This document shows, piece after piece, positions 41,630 to 50,786 of a stretch of DNA of 64,000 bases. The stretch spans positions 1 to 64,000 of the forward strand of contig NZ_JABAID010000016.1 of NCBI RefSeq assembly GCF_012641335.1, written 5' to 3'. This DNA is from Novosphingobium sp. ERN07. Lineage in GTDB: Bacteria; Pseudomonadota; Alphaproteobacteria; Sphingomonadales; Sphingomonadaceae. Position 1 is the first letter of the stretch. Each line of letters begins with the position of its first letter. A program made the translations under genes and the position numbers. The notes beneath the pieces are model-generated. The model did no database searches and had not been told where the DNA came from. It worked only from the letters and a program-made list of their open reading frames with translations.

Positions 41630-42886
41630 ATGTCTGATCCCATCCCCGGCGCGAAAGAACACATCGACGCTGCGCGCAAACTGGCCGCGACCATCGACGA
41701 CATTCCGGCCGACACCACGCTTCTGCCCATCGCTCGCGTCGGCGTGATCGGTGCAGGCACGATGGGCGGAGGCATCACCATGAACTTCCTGACCGCCGGC
41801 ATCCCCGTGACCATCGTGGAAATGACGCAGGAAGCCCTTGATCGCGGCGTTGCCACGATGGGCAAGAACTACGAAAACACCGTCAAGCGCGGCAAGATGG
41901 ACGCCGCCGATGCGCAGGCCGCAATGGCGCGCCTCACGCCGACGCTCGATTTCAATGCGCTGGCCGAAGCCGATCTGGTGATCGAAGCCGTCTATGAAAG
42001 CATGGACGTGAAGAAAGACGTGTTCGGCAGGCTCGACAAGGTGGCAAAGCCCGGCGCGATCCTCGCCAGCAACACCAGCTTTCTCGACATCGACGAAATC
42101 GCAGCCGTCACCTCGCGCCCCGAAGCGGTGCTGGGCATGCACTTCTTCTCGCCTGCCAATGTGATGAAGCTGCTGGAAGTCGTCCGCGGCAAGGCGACCG
42201 GCGCGGCGCAGCTTGCCACCGTGATGGCGCTGTCCGTCAAGATCGGAAAAGTGCCGGTGGTTTCGGGCGTGTGCCACGGCTTTATCGGCAACCGGATGCT
42301 CAGCCCGCGTCAGGCGCAGGCCCACGCGCTGATCATGGAAGGCGCGAACTACTGGGACGTGGACGAAGCGCTGCTCGAATTCGGCTTTCCGATGGGTCCG
42401 TGGCAGATGGCCGACCTTGCGGGCGTGGACATCGGTTGGCACCGCGATCCGACCCGAATCGAAACCCTGCGCGATGCGCTTTGCGCCGTTGGCCGGTGGG
42501 GCCAGAAGACCAGGAAGGGCTTCTACGATTACGACGAAAACCGCCAGCGCACCCCGTCTGACGAGGTGAAGGCGATAATTGCCGATTTCGCCGCCAGGGA
42601 AGGCAAAGCGCAGCGTGAAATCGGGAAGGACGAGATCCGCGAACGCCTGCTCTATCCGATGATCAGCGAAGGCGCACTGATCCTTGATGAAGGCATTTCA
42701 CAGCGGGCAAGCGACATCGATACCGTTTGGCTCAATGGTTATGGCTGGCCCGCGTGGACCGGTGGCCCGATGTTCTGGGCGGATCATATTGGCCTCGATA
42801 CCGTGGTTGCGGGCCTGAAGAAGCACGGCCTTGTGGTTGCGCCGCTGCTCGAACGCAGAGCCGCTGCGGGCGAAACGTTCAACTGA
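41630..42886 (+). CDS. 3-hydroxyacyl-CoA dehydrogenase
   Basis: 418 aa. The NAD-binding GVIGAGTMGGGITMNFL and the catalytic-His segment MHFFSPANVMKLLEVVRG are followed by the two C-terminal domains with GFIGNRMLSPRQAQ and FPMGPWQMADLAGVD. It matches the dehydrogenase part of FadB/FadJ but lacks the crotonase domain; the extra 35 residues before the Rossmann fold are a leftover of the fused arrangement or a family trait. It has AGGAGAG before its ATG. Oxidises 3-hydroxyacyl-CoA to 3-ketoacyl-CoA. Confidence 0.9.
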   Translation: MSDPIPGAKEHIDAARKLAATIDDIPADTTLLPIARVGVIGAGTMGGGITMNFLTAGIPVTIVEMTQEALDRGVATMGKNYENTVKRGKMDAADAQAAMARLTPTLDFNALAEADLVIEAVYESMDVKKDVFGRLDKVAKPGAILASNTSFLDIDEIAAVTSRPEAVLGMHFFSPANVMKLLEVVRGKATGAAQLATVMALSVKIGKVPVVSGVCHGFIGNRMLSPRQAQAHALIMEGANYWDVDEALLEFGFPMGPWQMADLAGVDIGWHRDPTRIETLRDALCAVGRWGQKTRKGFYDYDENRQRTPSDEVKAIIADFAAREGKAQREIGKDEIRERLLYPMISEGALILDEGISQRASDIDTVWLNGYGWPAWTGGPMFWADHIGLDTVVAGLKKHGLVVAPLLERRAAAGETFN

Positions 42887-42900
42887 GCGAGGGTCCGGCC

Positions 42901-44478
42901 ATGCGGATCGAAGATATCGTCGAAAGCGAATTCACGCCGCTGAGCGACATCATCCGCGCCCATGCCGCACGGCGGGGCGATGCGGTGGCGCTGGCGGATG
43001 AAAGTCGCGCCATAAGCTGGGCGCAGATGGACGCCTTGATCGACCGCGTGGCCGCCGCCCTCCAGCGTGAGGGCGTGGCAAAAGATGAACCCGTTGCCAT
43101 TGCCGCAATGAACGCTGTGGCAACCGGCCTCGCCTTCCTTGGCGCGATCCGGGCGGGCGCGGTGGCGGCCCCACTCACCTCCACTGCAGCGCCCGAAACC
43201 ATCGTGGCCATGCTGGCTGACAGCGGCAGCCGCGTGCTGCTGCTGGACAAGGACATTGCCGAACGCATCGCTGGGCTGGCACTACCCGCAGGCGTCAAAC
43301 GCATCGCGCTAGACGATAGCGATGCGGGCGAGCCGTTCACCTCATGGATAGCCGCAGAAGGCGCAAAACCCGAAGACCGCCCTGCCGCGCCGGGCGATCC
43401 GTTCAACATCATCTACTCCTCCGGCACGACCGGCGCCCCCAAGGGCATCGTGCAAAGCCACAAGATGCGCCACGAATATGCCCGCCGCACCATCCCCGGC
43501 GGATATGGCGACGATACGGCAGTGATCTGCTCCACCCCGCTCTATTCCAACACCACGCTGGTCAGCTTCCTGCCCACGCTGACGGCGGGCGGCAAAGTGG
43601 TGCTGATGCGCAAGTTCGATGCGCGCACGTTCCTTGAATTGTCCCAGCGCGAGCGGGTGACGCACGCCATGCTCGTGCCGGTGCAGTACCGCCGGATCAT
43701 GGAACTGCCCGATTTCGACAGCTTCGACCTGTCGGCCTACAAGCTCAAGTCCTGCACCTCTGCCCCCTTCCCCGCATGGCTCAAGGCCGATGTGCTGAAG
43801 CGCTGGCCGGGCGGCCTCACCGACGGTTACGGTATGACCGAAGGCGGAGCGACCGCCGTGCTGCTGGCGCACTTATACCCGAACAAGCTGCACACCGTGG
43901 GGCAAGTCTCGCCCGGCCACATCATGAAGATCATCGACGAAGACGGCAACGAACTGCCCCAAGGCGAAGCGGGCGAGATCGTCGGCCATTCGCCCATCAT
44001 GATGAACGGCTATCATGGCAAAGACGACAAGACGCGCGAGATCGAATGGTTCGACGCCGAGGGCCGCCGGTACATCCGCCACGGCGATGTGGGCAAGTTC
44101 GATGAGGACGGCTTTCTGATCCTGATGGACCGCGCGAAGGACATGATTATATCAGGCGGGTTCAACATCTACCCTAGCGACCTCGAAGCCGAACTCACCC
44201 GCCAGAGCGTGGTCAGGGAAGCCGCCGTGGTCGGCGTGCCATCAGACGCATGGGGCGAAACGCCGCTGGCCGTGGTCGTGTTGGCCGATCCCTCTGCCGA
44301 TTCGCAAGCCGTGCTGGCCGAAGCCAACAGCCGCCTCGGCAAGACCCAGCGCATCTCTGCCATCGAAGTCGTGGACGAACTGCCGCGCAGCCCCATCGGC
44401 AAGGTGCTGAAACGCGAACTGCGCGACCGTTTCGGCGGCAACCCCATTCTTGCCGCAACGTCCCTAGAAAAACGCTAA
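42901..44478 (+). CDS. Acyl-CoA ligase (class I adenylate-forming enzyme)
   Basis: 525 aa. The AMP-binding P-loop is IIYSSGTTGAPKGIVQSH, A5 is DGYGMTEGG, A7/A8 lies around RYIRHGDVGKFDEDGFLILMDRAKDMIISGGFNIYPSDLE and the catalytic Lys is in SPIGKVLKREL. Activates an organic acid to its CoA ester with ATP. It is 14 bases after the dehydrogenase stop. The acid is not predictable, but operon context suggests a fatty or alicyclic acid. Confidence 0.9.
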   Translation: MRIEDIVESEFTPLSDIIRAHAARRGDAVALADESRAISWAQMDALIDRVAAALQREGVAKDEPVAIAAMNAVATGLAFLGAIRAGAVAAPLTSTAAPETIVAMLADSGSRVLLLDKDIAERIAGLALPAGVKRIALDDSDAGEPFTSWIAAEGAKPEDRPAAPGDPFNIIYSSGTTGAPKGIVQSHKMRHEYARRTIPGGYGDDTAVICSTPLYSNTTLVSFLPTLTAGGKVVLMRKFDARTFLELSQRERVTHAMLVPVQYRRIMELPDFDSFDLSAYKLKSCTSAPFPAWLKADVLKRWPGGLTDGYGMTEGGATAVLLAHLYPNKLHTVGQVSPGHIMKIIDEDGNELPQGEAGEIVGHSPIMMNGYHGKDDKTREIEWFDAEGRRYIRHGDVGKFDEDGFLILMDRAKDMIISGGFNIYPSDLEAELTRQSVVREAAVVGVPSDAWGETPLAVVVLADPSADSQAVLAEANSRLGKTQRISAIEVVDELPRSPIGKVLKRELRDRFGGNPILAATSLEKR

Positions 44479-44498
44479 CTTCAGCAGGAGCATAACCC

Positions 44499-45674
44499 AT
44501 GCGTGACGCCGTAATCGTATCAGCCGCCCGCACGCCCATCGGGCGCGCTTACAAGGGCGCATTCAACGCCACGCCGGGCGCAACGCTGGGTGCGCTGTCG
44601 CTCGAAGCCGCCGTCGCTCGCGCCGGGATCGATCCTGCCGAAGTGGATGACGTGCTGTGGGGCAGCGCGCTGCAACAGGGTGCGCAGGCGGGCAACATCG
44701 CGCGGCAAGTCGCCCTGCGCGCAGGTCTTCCCGTCACCACTTCGGGCATGAGCATGGACCGCCAATGCTCATCGGGCCTGATGACCATCGCCACGGCGGC
44801 CAAGCAGGTGATTATCGATCGCATGGACGTGGTGGCCGCAGGCGGTCAGGAATCGATCAGCCTTGTCCAGACAAAGGACATGCGCGTTGCCCCGGACAAG
44901 AGCCTGATGGCGATGCACAAGGCCATCTACATGCCGATGCTGCAAACCGCCGAAATCGTCGGCCAGCGCTATGGCATCAGCCGCGAGGCTTGCGACGAAT
45001 ACGCGCTGCAATCGCAGCAGCGCACTGCCGCCGCGCAAGCCGCAGGCAAGTTCGATGAAGAAATCGTGGCCACCGACAGTTCGATGGGTGTCCACAACAA
45101 GGAAACCGGCGAGATCACCTTCACCGACGTCCACCTGACCAAGGACGAAGGCAATCGCCCCTCGACCACGCTGGAAAACCTGCAAGCGCTCAAGCCCGTG
45201 ATCGAAGGCGGCATCGTGACCGCAGGCAACGCCAGCCAGCTTTCCGATGGCTCAGCCGCAGTGATCGTGATGGAAGCCGCGCTCGCCGCGCAAAAGGGCC
45301 TTACCCCGCTGGGCCGCTATGTCAGCATGGCGGTTGCGGGCACGGAGCCTGACGAAATGGGTATCGGCCCAGTCTTCGCCATCCCCAAGCTGCTCCAGCG
45401 CTTCGGCCTGAAGATGGACGACATCGGTCTGTGGGAACTGAACGAAGCCTTTGCCGTGCAGGTGCTCTATTGCCGTGACAAGCTGGGCATTCCGAACGAC
45501 CTGCTCAACGTCAACGGCGGCTCGATCTCAATCGGCCACCCCTATGGCATGACCGGTGCCCGCTGCACCGCTCACGCCCTGATCGAAGGCAAGCGCCGGG
45601 GTGCGAAGTACGTGGTCGTCACCATGTGCGTCGGCGGCGGCATGGGCGCAGCGGGGCTGTTCGAGGTTCTTTGA
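44499..45674 (+). CDS. Acetyl-CoA acyltransferase (thiolase)
   Basis: 391 aa. Active-site Cys in SMDRQCSSGLMTIATA (about C92), NEAF in LWELNEAFAVQ, the His motif GGSISIGHPYGMTGAR and the second Cys in VVTMCVGGGMGAAGLFEVL. It cleaves 3-ketoacyl-CoA to acetyl-CoA and a shortened acyl-CoA. Last gene of the operon. Together with the dehydrogenase and ligase it would run activation and the last two steps of beta-oxidation; acyl-CoA dehydrogenase and hydratase genes are not in this operon. Confidence 0.93.
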   Translation: MRDAVIVSAARTPIGRAYKGAFNATPGATLGALSLEAAVARAGIDPAEVDDVLWGSALQQGAQAGNIARQVALRAGLPVTTSGMSMDRQCSSGLMTIATAAKQVIIDRMDVVAAGGQESISLVQTKDMRVAPDKSLMAMHKAIYMPMLQTAEIVGQRYGISREACDEYALQSQQRTAAAQAAGKFDEEIVATDSSMGVHNKETGEITFTDVHLTKDEGNRPSTTLENLQALKPVIEGGIVTAGNASQLSDGSAAVIVMEAALAAQKGLTPLGRYVSMAVAGTEPDEMGIGPVFAIPKLLQRFGLKMDDIGLWELNEAFAVQVLYCRDKLGIPNDLLNVNGGSISIGHPYGMTGARCTAHALIEGKRRGAKYVVVTMCVGGGMGAAGLFEVL

Positions 45675-45679
45675 ACCGA

Positions 45680-45822
45680 TAGGTCGGAGGCCCACCCCCA
45701 ACCCCTCCCGCCTGCGGGAGGCGGGCAACGTGGCCCTCTTCCCTTCCCGTAGGCGGAAGGATCACACTTCTCTTCCCCCCTCCCGCAGGCGGGAGGGGCC
45801 TGGGGTGGGTTTCAACGGTTCA
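45680..45822. repeat. GC-rich inverted repeats after the thiolase gene
   Basis: CCCCTCCCGCCTGCGGGAGG at about 45700-45721 and CCCCTCCCGCAGGCGGGAGG at about 45778-45798 are two related palindromes with flanking CACCCCAACCCC / GGGGTGGG ends. The ends are mutually inverted. This is a third type of composite repeat and may terminate the acyl-CoA operon. Confidence 0.55.
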
Positions 45823-45962
45823 CCGACAGCGCACATGTGGCGCACGATGATCTGGTCGATCAACTTCTTGTGAGCGGTGGCTTTCTGGATTTTGGACCTA
45901 AAAGCTGCCGTTGCGGTGACGACGCCATTGCCGTCATCAAGCGGCGATGGCAAAAAAAGTGG

Positions 45963-46298
45963 ATGAAGAACGTCCAAATCATCGATGGCGCAATCAACGC
46001 GACCTTCAGCATCTTCCAAGCAACCGATGAAGAGTTCTCGATCATCTTTCCTGATGGAAGGGACATTGAGGTTGCAGATGATCTAGTTGAACGCGTGGGG
46101 GAAGTTGAAGCCAGCAGGGTGCTTGCGCCACTCTGGCAGCGTCCAATTCTTAAACGCGACGCGATGGGTATCCACGGCACGCTCTATTATGGCGCAAAGG
46201 AGCGCAGAGAGTTTCTGCCGCCCTCCCGACGAGAAGTTGATTGGGACGAAACCTGTGTGAACGAGGCGCAAAGAGCGCTTTTTCGCGCGCACCAATAG
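45963..46298 (+). CDS. Small hypothetical protein
   Basis: 111 aa, soluble and acidic. ATG 45963 is chosen because MKNVQIIDGAINATFSIFQA reads as a natural start. Further segments are DEEFSIIFPDGRDIEVADD, LWQRPILKRDAMGIHGTLYYG and SRREVDWDETCVNEAQRALF. The look is of a conserved unknown protein of Sphingomonadales, with AT-richer composition than its neighbours. No domain name can be given. It stands alone between two repeat elements. Confidence 0.6.
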   Translation: MKNVQIIDGAINATFSIFQATDEEFSIIFPDGRDIEVADDLVERVGEVEASRVLAPLWQRPILKRDAMGIHGTLYYGAKERREFLPPSRREVDWDETCVNEAQRALFRAHQ

Positions 46299-46358
46299 CG
46301 GCAGCAAACCACCCACAATCAGCCGCTCAACCGCAAACAAAAATTCCCCAAAACCCAC

Positions 46359-46462
46359 CGTCACCCCGGGCTTGCCCCGGGGTCCCGCTTTTCCGTTGGC
46401 CATCAGCGGGATCGCCACCCTTGCGCGAGGGGAGCGGGCCCCGGGTCAAGCCCGGGATGACG
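46359..46462. repeat. Composite intergenic inverted repeat, family B copy 3
   Basis: Left CGTCACCCCGGGCTTGCCCC plus GGGGTCCCGC, right GGGCCCCGGGTCAAGCCCGG plus GATGACG. Same plan as 1185-1280 and 29133-29230. It lies between the converging small hypothetical gene and parC. Confidence 0.7.
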
Positions 46463-46501
46463 AGGTGTGGTGGTTCGGCACGAGCGAGTATCCCCTCACC
46501 C

Positions 46502-48787
46502 TCAGAACTTGTTATCCCGCGGAAACCCGTTCGGCGGCAGTCTGCCCGCTGCGCCGCGCGCGACCTTCCACGGCAGCAGGTCCTTCTCCACCCGCGTGCG
46601 CCCGCTGTCGCCGCCCATCGCCCATGACAGCCCGTCTTCCAGCCGCAGCGTAATGACGTCGGCCATTTCGCCGTCCTTGTAGCGTTGCAGCGTCACGCCT
46701 TGCCCCTTGGCGAGGATCGGCACTTCGGACAGGGCAAAGATCACCAGCTTGCGGTTCTCACCAATCACCGCGACATGATCGTGCTCGGCTGCAATCTCGC
46801 GCACCACGGCCAGCTTCACGCCTGGCTTGGTCGAAACCACGCCGCGCCCTTTGCGCGTTTCGGCCAGCAGTTCGTCCATCTCGGCAGCAAAGCCACGCCC
46901 GGTGTTGGCCGCCAGCAGCAATTGCCCCTTGGGCTTGTAGACCACGACGCTGACGATCTGCGCATCGGAATCGATGTCGACCATCGTCCTGATCGGTTCG
47001 CCAAAGCCGCGCGCGCCGGGCAGTTTGTCGGCCCCCAGCGTATAGAACCGCCCATTGTCCACCGCCACCAACAGCTTGTCGGTGGTCTGGCAGTGGAAGG
47101 CAAAGGCCGGGCCATCGCCCTCCTTGAACTTGAAGTCGCCGTCCAATGGCACATGCCCCTTGGCCGCCCTGATCCAGCCCTTGGCGGAAAGGATCACCGT
47201 CACCGGCTCCTTCTCGATCATCGCGTCCATGCTGAATTCGCGCGTCGGCGCGGCTTCGGCAATCGTCGTGCGCCGCCGCCCCAGCACGGTATCCTCGGCA
47301 TAGTCCTTGCGCAGCGCATTCAGATCGCGCTTCAGCCGCGTGCGCTGGCGGGCCGGGCTGTCGAGCAGCTTCTGCAATTCGTCCTGCTCGGCCAGAAGCG
47401 CATCGCGCTCCTTGCGCAGCTCCATTTCCTCAAGCTTGCGCAAGGAACGCAGCCGCATGTTGAGGATCGCTTCGGCCTGCCGGTCGGTCAGCGCGAACTC
47501 GGCCATCATCACCGGCTTCGGCTCATCCTCGGTGCGGATGATCTCGATGATCCGGTCAAGATTGAGGTAGGCAATGATATAGCCTTCGAGCAGTTCGAGC
47601 CGCGCGGCGATCTTGTCCAGCCGGTGCTGCGAACGGCGCAGCAGGATGTCGATCTGGCTGATCACCCATTCCTGCAACACCAGCTTCAGCCCCAGCACGC
47701 CGGGCGTCCGATGCGAATCCAGCACGTTGAGGTTGAGGCCGAACCGCGTTTCCAGATCGGTCAGCTTGTAGAGCGATTCCTTCAGCAATTCGGGATCGAT
47801 GTTCCGGCTCTTGGGCACCAGCACGAGCCGAATCTGCTCATCGCTTTCATCACGCACGTCTTCAAGGATGGGCAGCTTCTTGTCGGCGATAAGCTGCGCG
47901 ATCTGTTCGATCAGTTTGCTCTTCTGCACCATGTAAGGGATTTCGGAGACGACAAGCTGCCATTGCCCGCCACCCAGCTTTTCGATCCCCGTCTCTTCCC
48001 AGTTTCCCGCATCGTCACGCCCGGTAGAGAACCGCCCGCGCACGCGGATCGCCCCGCGCCCGGTTTCATAGGCGTTCGAGATGACCGCCGGACTATCCAC
48101 GATCACGCCGCCGGTCGGCAGGTCCGGCCCGTGGAACACTTCCATCAACTGGCTGTGTTCAGCGTGCGGATTGTCGATCAGCAGCAGCGTGGCATCGATG
48201 ATCTCGGCCACGTTGTGGCTGGGGATGTTGGTGGCCATGCCCACCGCGATCCCGCTGGAACCATTGGCCAGAAGGTTCGGGAACAGACCCGGAAAGATCT
48301 CCGGCTCCTCGTCCTCACCGTTATAGGTCGGCACGAAGTTCACCGTGCCTTCGTCCAACCCGGCCATAAGCTGCATCGCCGTGCGCGTCAGCCGCGCTTC
48401 GGTATAGCGATAGGCGGCGGCATTATCGCCATCGATATTGCCGAAGTTGCCCTGCCCCTCAACCAGCGGATAGCGGAGCGACCAATCCTGCGCCAAACGC
48501 ACCATCGCATCATAGACGCTGGCATCGCCGTGCGGGTGATACTTGCCGATCACATCGCCCACCACGCGCGCCGACTTCTTGTAGGCATCGGTCGGGTTGA
48601 GCTTCAACTGCCGCATCGCCCACAGCAGGCGGCGGTGCACCGGCTTCAACCCGTCGCGCAGATCGGGCAGCGACCGCGCGGTGATCGTGCTGAGCGCATA
48701 GACCAGATAGCGCTCTGACAGCGCGGAATCGAACGGGGCATCGACGATGGCGTCGAACGGATCGGGTTCTGTGATGTCAGTCGGCAT
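46502..48787 (-). CDS. parC: DNA topoisomerase IV subunit A
   Basis: 761 aa. The breakage-reunion domain shows DGLKPVHRRLLWAM, VVGDVIGKYHPHGDASVYDAMVRLAQDWSLRYPLVEGQGNFGN and the catalytic Tyr in AYRYTEARLT (about Y127). A coiled tower region and C-terminal beta-propeller repeats follow. Length and the shortened C-terminal propeller favour ParC over GyrA, though the GyrA-box is the deciding test. With ParE it decatenates daughter chromosomes. Quinolone-relevant Ser positions appear near SARVVGDVIG. Confidence 0.93.
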   Translation of the reverse strand: MPTDITEPDPFDAIVDAPFDSALSERYLVYALSTITARSLPDLRDGLKPVHRRLLWAMRQLKLNPTDAYKKSARVVGDVIGKYHPHGDASVYDAMVRLAQDWSLRYPLVEGQGNFGNIDGDNAAAYRYTEARLTRTAMQLMAGLDEGTVNFVPTYNGEDEEPEIFPGLFPNLLANGSSGIAVGMATNIPSHNVAEIIDATLLLIDNPHAEHSQLMEVFHGPDLPTGGVIVDSPAVISNAYETGRGAIRVRGRFSTGRDDAGNWEETGIEKLGGGQWQLVVSEIPYMVQKSKLIEQIAQLIADKKLPILEDVRDESDEQIRLVLVPKSRNIDPELLKESLYKLTDLETRFGLNLNVLDSHRTPGVLGLKLVLQEWVISQIDILLRRSQHRLDKIAARLELLEGYIIAYLNLDRIIEIIRTEDEPKPVMMAEFALTDRQAEAILNMRLRSLRKLEEMELRKERDALLAEQDELQKLLDSPARQRTRLKRDLNALRKDYAEDTVLGRRRTTIAEAAPTREFSMDAMIEKEPVTVILSAKGWIRAAKGHVPLDGDFKFKEGDGPAFAFHCQTTDKLLVAVDNGRFYTLGADKLPGARGFGEPIRTMVDIDSDAQIVSVVVYKPKGQLLLAANTGRGFAAEMDELLAETRKGRGVVSTKPGVKLAVVREIAAEHDHVAVIGENRKLVIFALSEVPILAKGQGVTLQRYKDGEMADVITLRLEDGLSWAMGGDSGRTRVEKDLLPWKVARGAAGRLPPNGFPRDNKF

Positions 48788-48885
48788 GGTTGGAACGTCC
48801 TAGCAACACGATTGCCGGAGCGAAAGCCAAGGAACATCCGCAGTCCCCGGCAATTGTAGGGATATTCTGAACAAAGGAGATCCAC

Positions 48886-49410
48886 ATGACCAAGCGCGTC
48901 CTCATCGTCGCGACCGACGGCTTCGAGCAGTCCGAACTCGAAGGGCCGAAGAAGGCGCTGGAAGACGCTGGCATCGAAACCGTGGTTGCCAGCCTGAAAT
49001 CCGGATCGATCACCGGCTGGAAGGACAAGAACTGGGGCGATGCCGTGGCGGTCAACATGACCATCGATGAGGTGGAAGCGACCGACTATGATGCCCTGTT
49101 GCTCCCCGGCGGGCAGATGAACCCGGACATCCTGCGCATGGAAGACTCGGTCATCGATCTGGTCAACGATTTCGACGATCTGGACAAACCGATCGCCGCC
49201 ATCTGCCACGCACCCTGGTTGCTGGTCGAAGCCGATATTGTCGATGGTCGCACCGTCACCGGCTGGCCCTCGATCCGCGTGGATCTCGCCAACGCCGGAG
49301 CCGATGTGGTGGACGAGGAAGTCGTCGTCCACGGCAACCTCATCACCAGCCGCAACCCGGACGACATTCCGGCGTTTTCAAAAGCGTTGATTGCAGCGCT
49401 GGCGGACTGA
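48886..49410 (+). CDS. DJ-1/PfpI family protein
   Basis: 174 aa. The nucleophile elbow is AAICHAPWLLVEA with the typical Cys-His pair, and the early Glu is in FEQSELEGPKKAL. This set of residues matches the PfpI/YhbO group, variously described as protease-like or as a deglycase/glyoxalase acting on methylglyoxal adducts. AAAGGAG before ATG is a strong ribosome site. It is divergent from parC. Confidence 0.88.
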   Translation: MTKRVLIVATDGFEQSELEGPKKALEDAGIETVVASLKSGSITGWKDKNWGDAVAVNMTIDEVEATDYDALLLPGGQMNPDILRMEDSVIDLVNDFDDLDKPIAAICHAPWLLVEADIVDGRTVTGWPSIRVDLANAGADVVDEEVVVHGNLITSRNPDDIPAFSKALIAALAD

Positions 49411-49423
49411 TCGGAAGCAGCCA

Positions 49424-49452
49424 AAAAGCCCTCTCCCCTTCAGGGGAGAGGG
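49424..49452 (-). terminator. Terminator of the Fe-ADH gene
   Basis: CCCTCTCCCC (49429-49438) and GGGGAGAGGG (49443-49452) form a 10-bp stem with a 4-base loop. On the minus strand it is followed by CTTTTTGG. It serves the gene at 49493-50650; on the plus strand there is no T run. Confidence 0.75.
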
Positions 49453-49492
49453 TTGGGTGTGGGGGCCATCAGCAAAAAACCACCCCCTCCCC

Positions 49493-50650
49493 TCACCCAA
49501 ACACCTCTGCATAAAGCCGCTCGATCTCTCCGGCATCCGCCACACGCGGATTGTTTCCCGGCGAGCCAGAAGCAATCGCCTGCCGCGCCATTTCGGGCGC
49601 CACTTCCAACCAGCGCTCCTGCGAAATCCCGTGGCTGCGCGGCGTCGGCACCGAAAGATCGCAATTGAGCGCCGCCAGTTCTTCGAGCAACCGCGCGACC
49701 GCCGCCTGATCACCCTCGGCCTCTCCCGCCACCCCCATCGCCCGCGCACAATCGGCATAGCGCCCCAGCGCCGAAGCGGCTGAAAACGCCGTCACCGCAG
49801 GCAGCAGCATCGCGTTGGAAAGCCCGTGCGGCACATGGAAGAAAGCTCCCACCGGGCGGCTCATCCCATGCACCAGCGCCACGCTGGCGTTCGAAAAGGC
49901 AATCCCCGCATGATGCGCGCCCACCATCATCGCTTCGCGCGCGGCGCGATTGCCCGGCTCGGCACAAGCCGTGCGGATATTGGGCGCAATCAACTTCATC
50001 GCAGAGATCGCCATCGCATCAGAAAACGGATTGGCCTTCTTCGAAACATAGGCCTCAATCGCATGGGTCAGCGAATCGATACCGGTATCCGCCGTCAGCC
50101 GCGCGGGCTTACCCATCGTCAGTTCGAAATCGACGATTGCAATAGTGGGCAGGAACGCCAACCCGGCACAGAGCATCTTCTCGCTCGTCGCTTCGTCGGT
50201 GACGATGGTGAACTTCGTCGCCTCAGATCCCGTCCCCGCAGTGGTCGGCACGGCAATGATCGGCAAGCCGCCGTCATCGGTCTGCACCGGAGCCTTCAAC
50301 GAGGGGATGGGCCGGGGATTTAGCGCAATCGCCGCGATGACCTTTGCGGTATCGATCGGGCTGCCCCCACCAAAGCCGATCACGCAATCGCTGCCGCTCC
50401 ACACCAGCGCATCCAGAGCCTTTTCCACCACCGCCACGGTCGGATCAGGCACGGTGTCCGAAAACAAAGTGACCGCCATCCCCGCCGCTTCCAGCACGCC
50501 GACAAGCTTCGCCGCCATGCCGCTTTGCACCAGAAAACCGTCGGTCACCACGAACGGCCGGTTAAACCCGCATTGCCCCATAGCCGCAGGCAGTTCCGCC
50601 AGCGCACCGCCGCCCACCCTGATAATACGCGGAAGATTGATCGCCGCCAT
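49493..50650 (-). CDS. Iron-containing alcohol dehydrogenase
   Basis: 385 aa, group III alcohol dehydrogenase. The NAD site GFGGGSPIDTAKV and the metal-site residues DSLTHAIEAYVS, HHAGIAFSNASVALVHGMSRPVGAFFHVPHGLSNAMLLP are all seen. ATG 50650 with GAGGG is preferred over a GTG six bases upstream. It may act on small alcohols, lactaldehyde or maleylacetate-type substrates; the family is too broad to say. It is monocistronic, with its own terminator. Confidence 0.9.
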   Translation of the reverse strand: MAAINLPRIIRVGGGALAELPAAMGQCGFNRPFVVTDGFLVQSGMAAKLVGVLEAAGMAVTLFSDTVPDPTVAVVEKALDALVWSGSDCVIGFGGGSPIDTAKVIAAIALNPRPIPSLKAPVQTDDGGLPIIAVPTTAGTGSEATKFTIVTDEATSEKMLCAGLAFLPTIAIVDFELTMGKPARLTADTGIDSLTHAIEAYVSKKANPFSDAMAISAMKLIAPNIRTACAEPGNRAAREAMMVGAHHAGIAFSNASVALVHGMSRPVGAFFHVPHGLSNAMLLPAVTAFSAASALGRYADCARAMGVAGEAEGDQAAVARLLEELAALNCDLSVPTPRSHGISQERWLEVAPEMARQAIASGSPGNNPRVADAGEIERLYAEVFG

Positions 50651-50786
50651 CTGCACCCTCTATTCAAAACTTGCCCCATCGGACCGCAAAATGCGTTTCC
50701 GGGCAAGCTATCAAAAAGAGCGCTGGCAAAAGAGCAGCCACACCGGACACGCTTGGCGCCCCCGCTTTCGCGAGGGAGCACAGCCT

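Noticed and set aside
45680..45822. Possible CRISPR-like array in the repeated CCCTCCCGC blocks
   Set aside because: Only two imperfect palindromic units with irregular spacing and no cas genes; fits composite intergenic repeats.
46685..48718. 677-aa plus-strand frame opposite parC
   Set aside because: Shadow frame; parC on the minus strand has the catalytic Tyr and full length.
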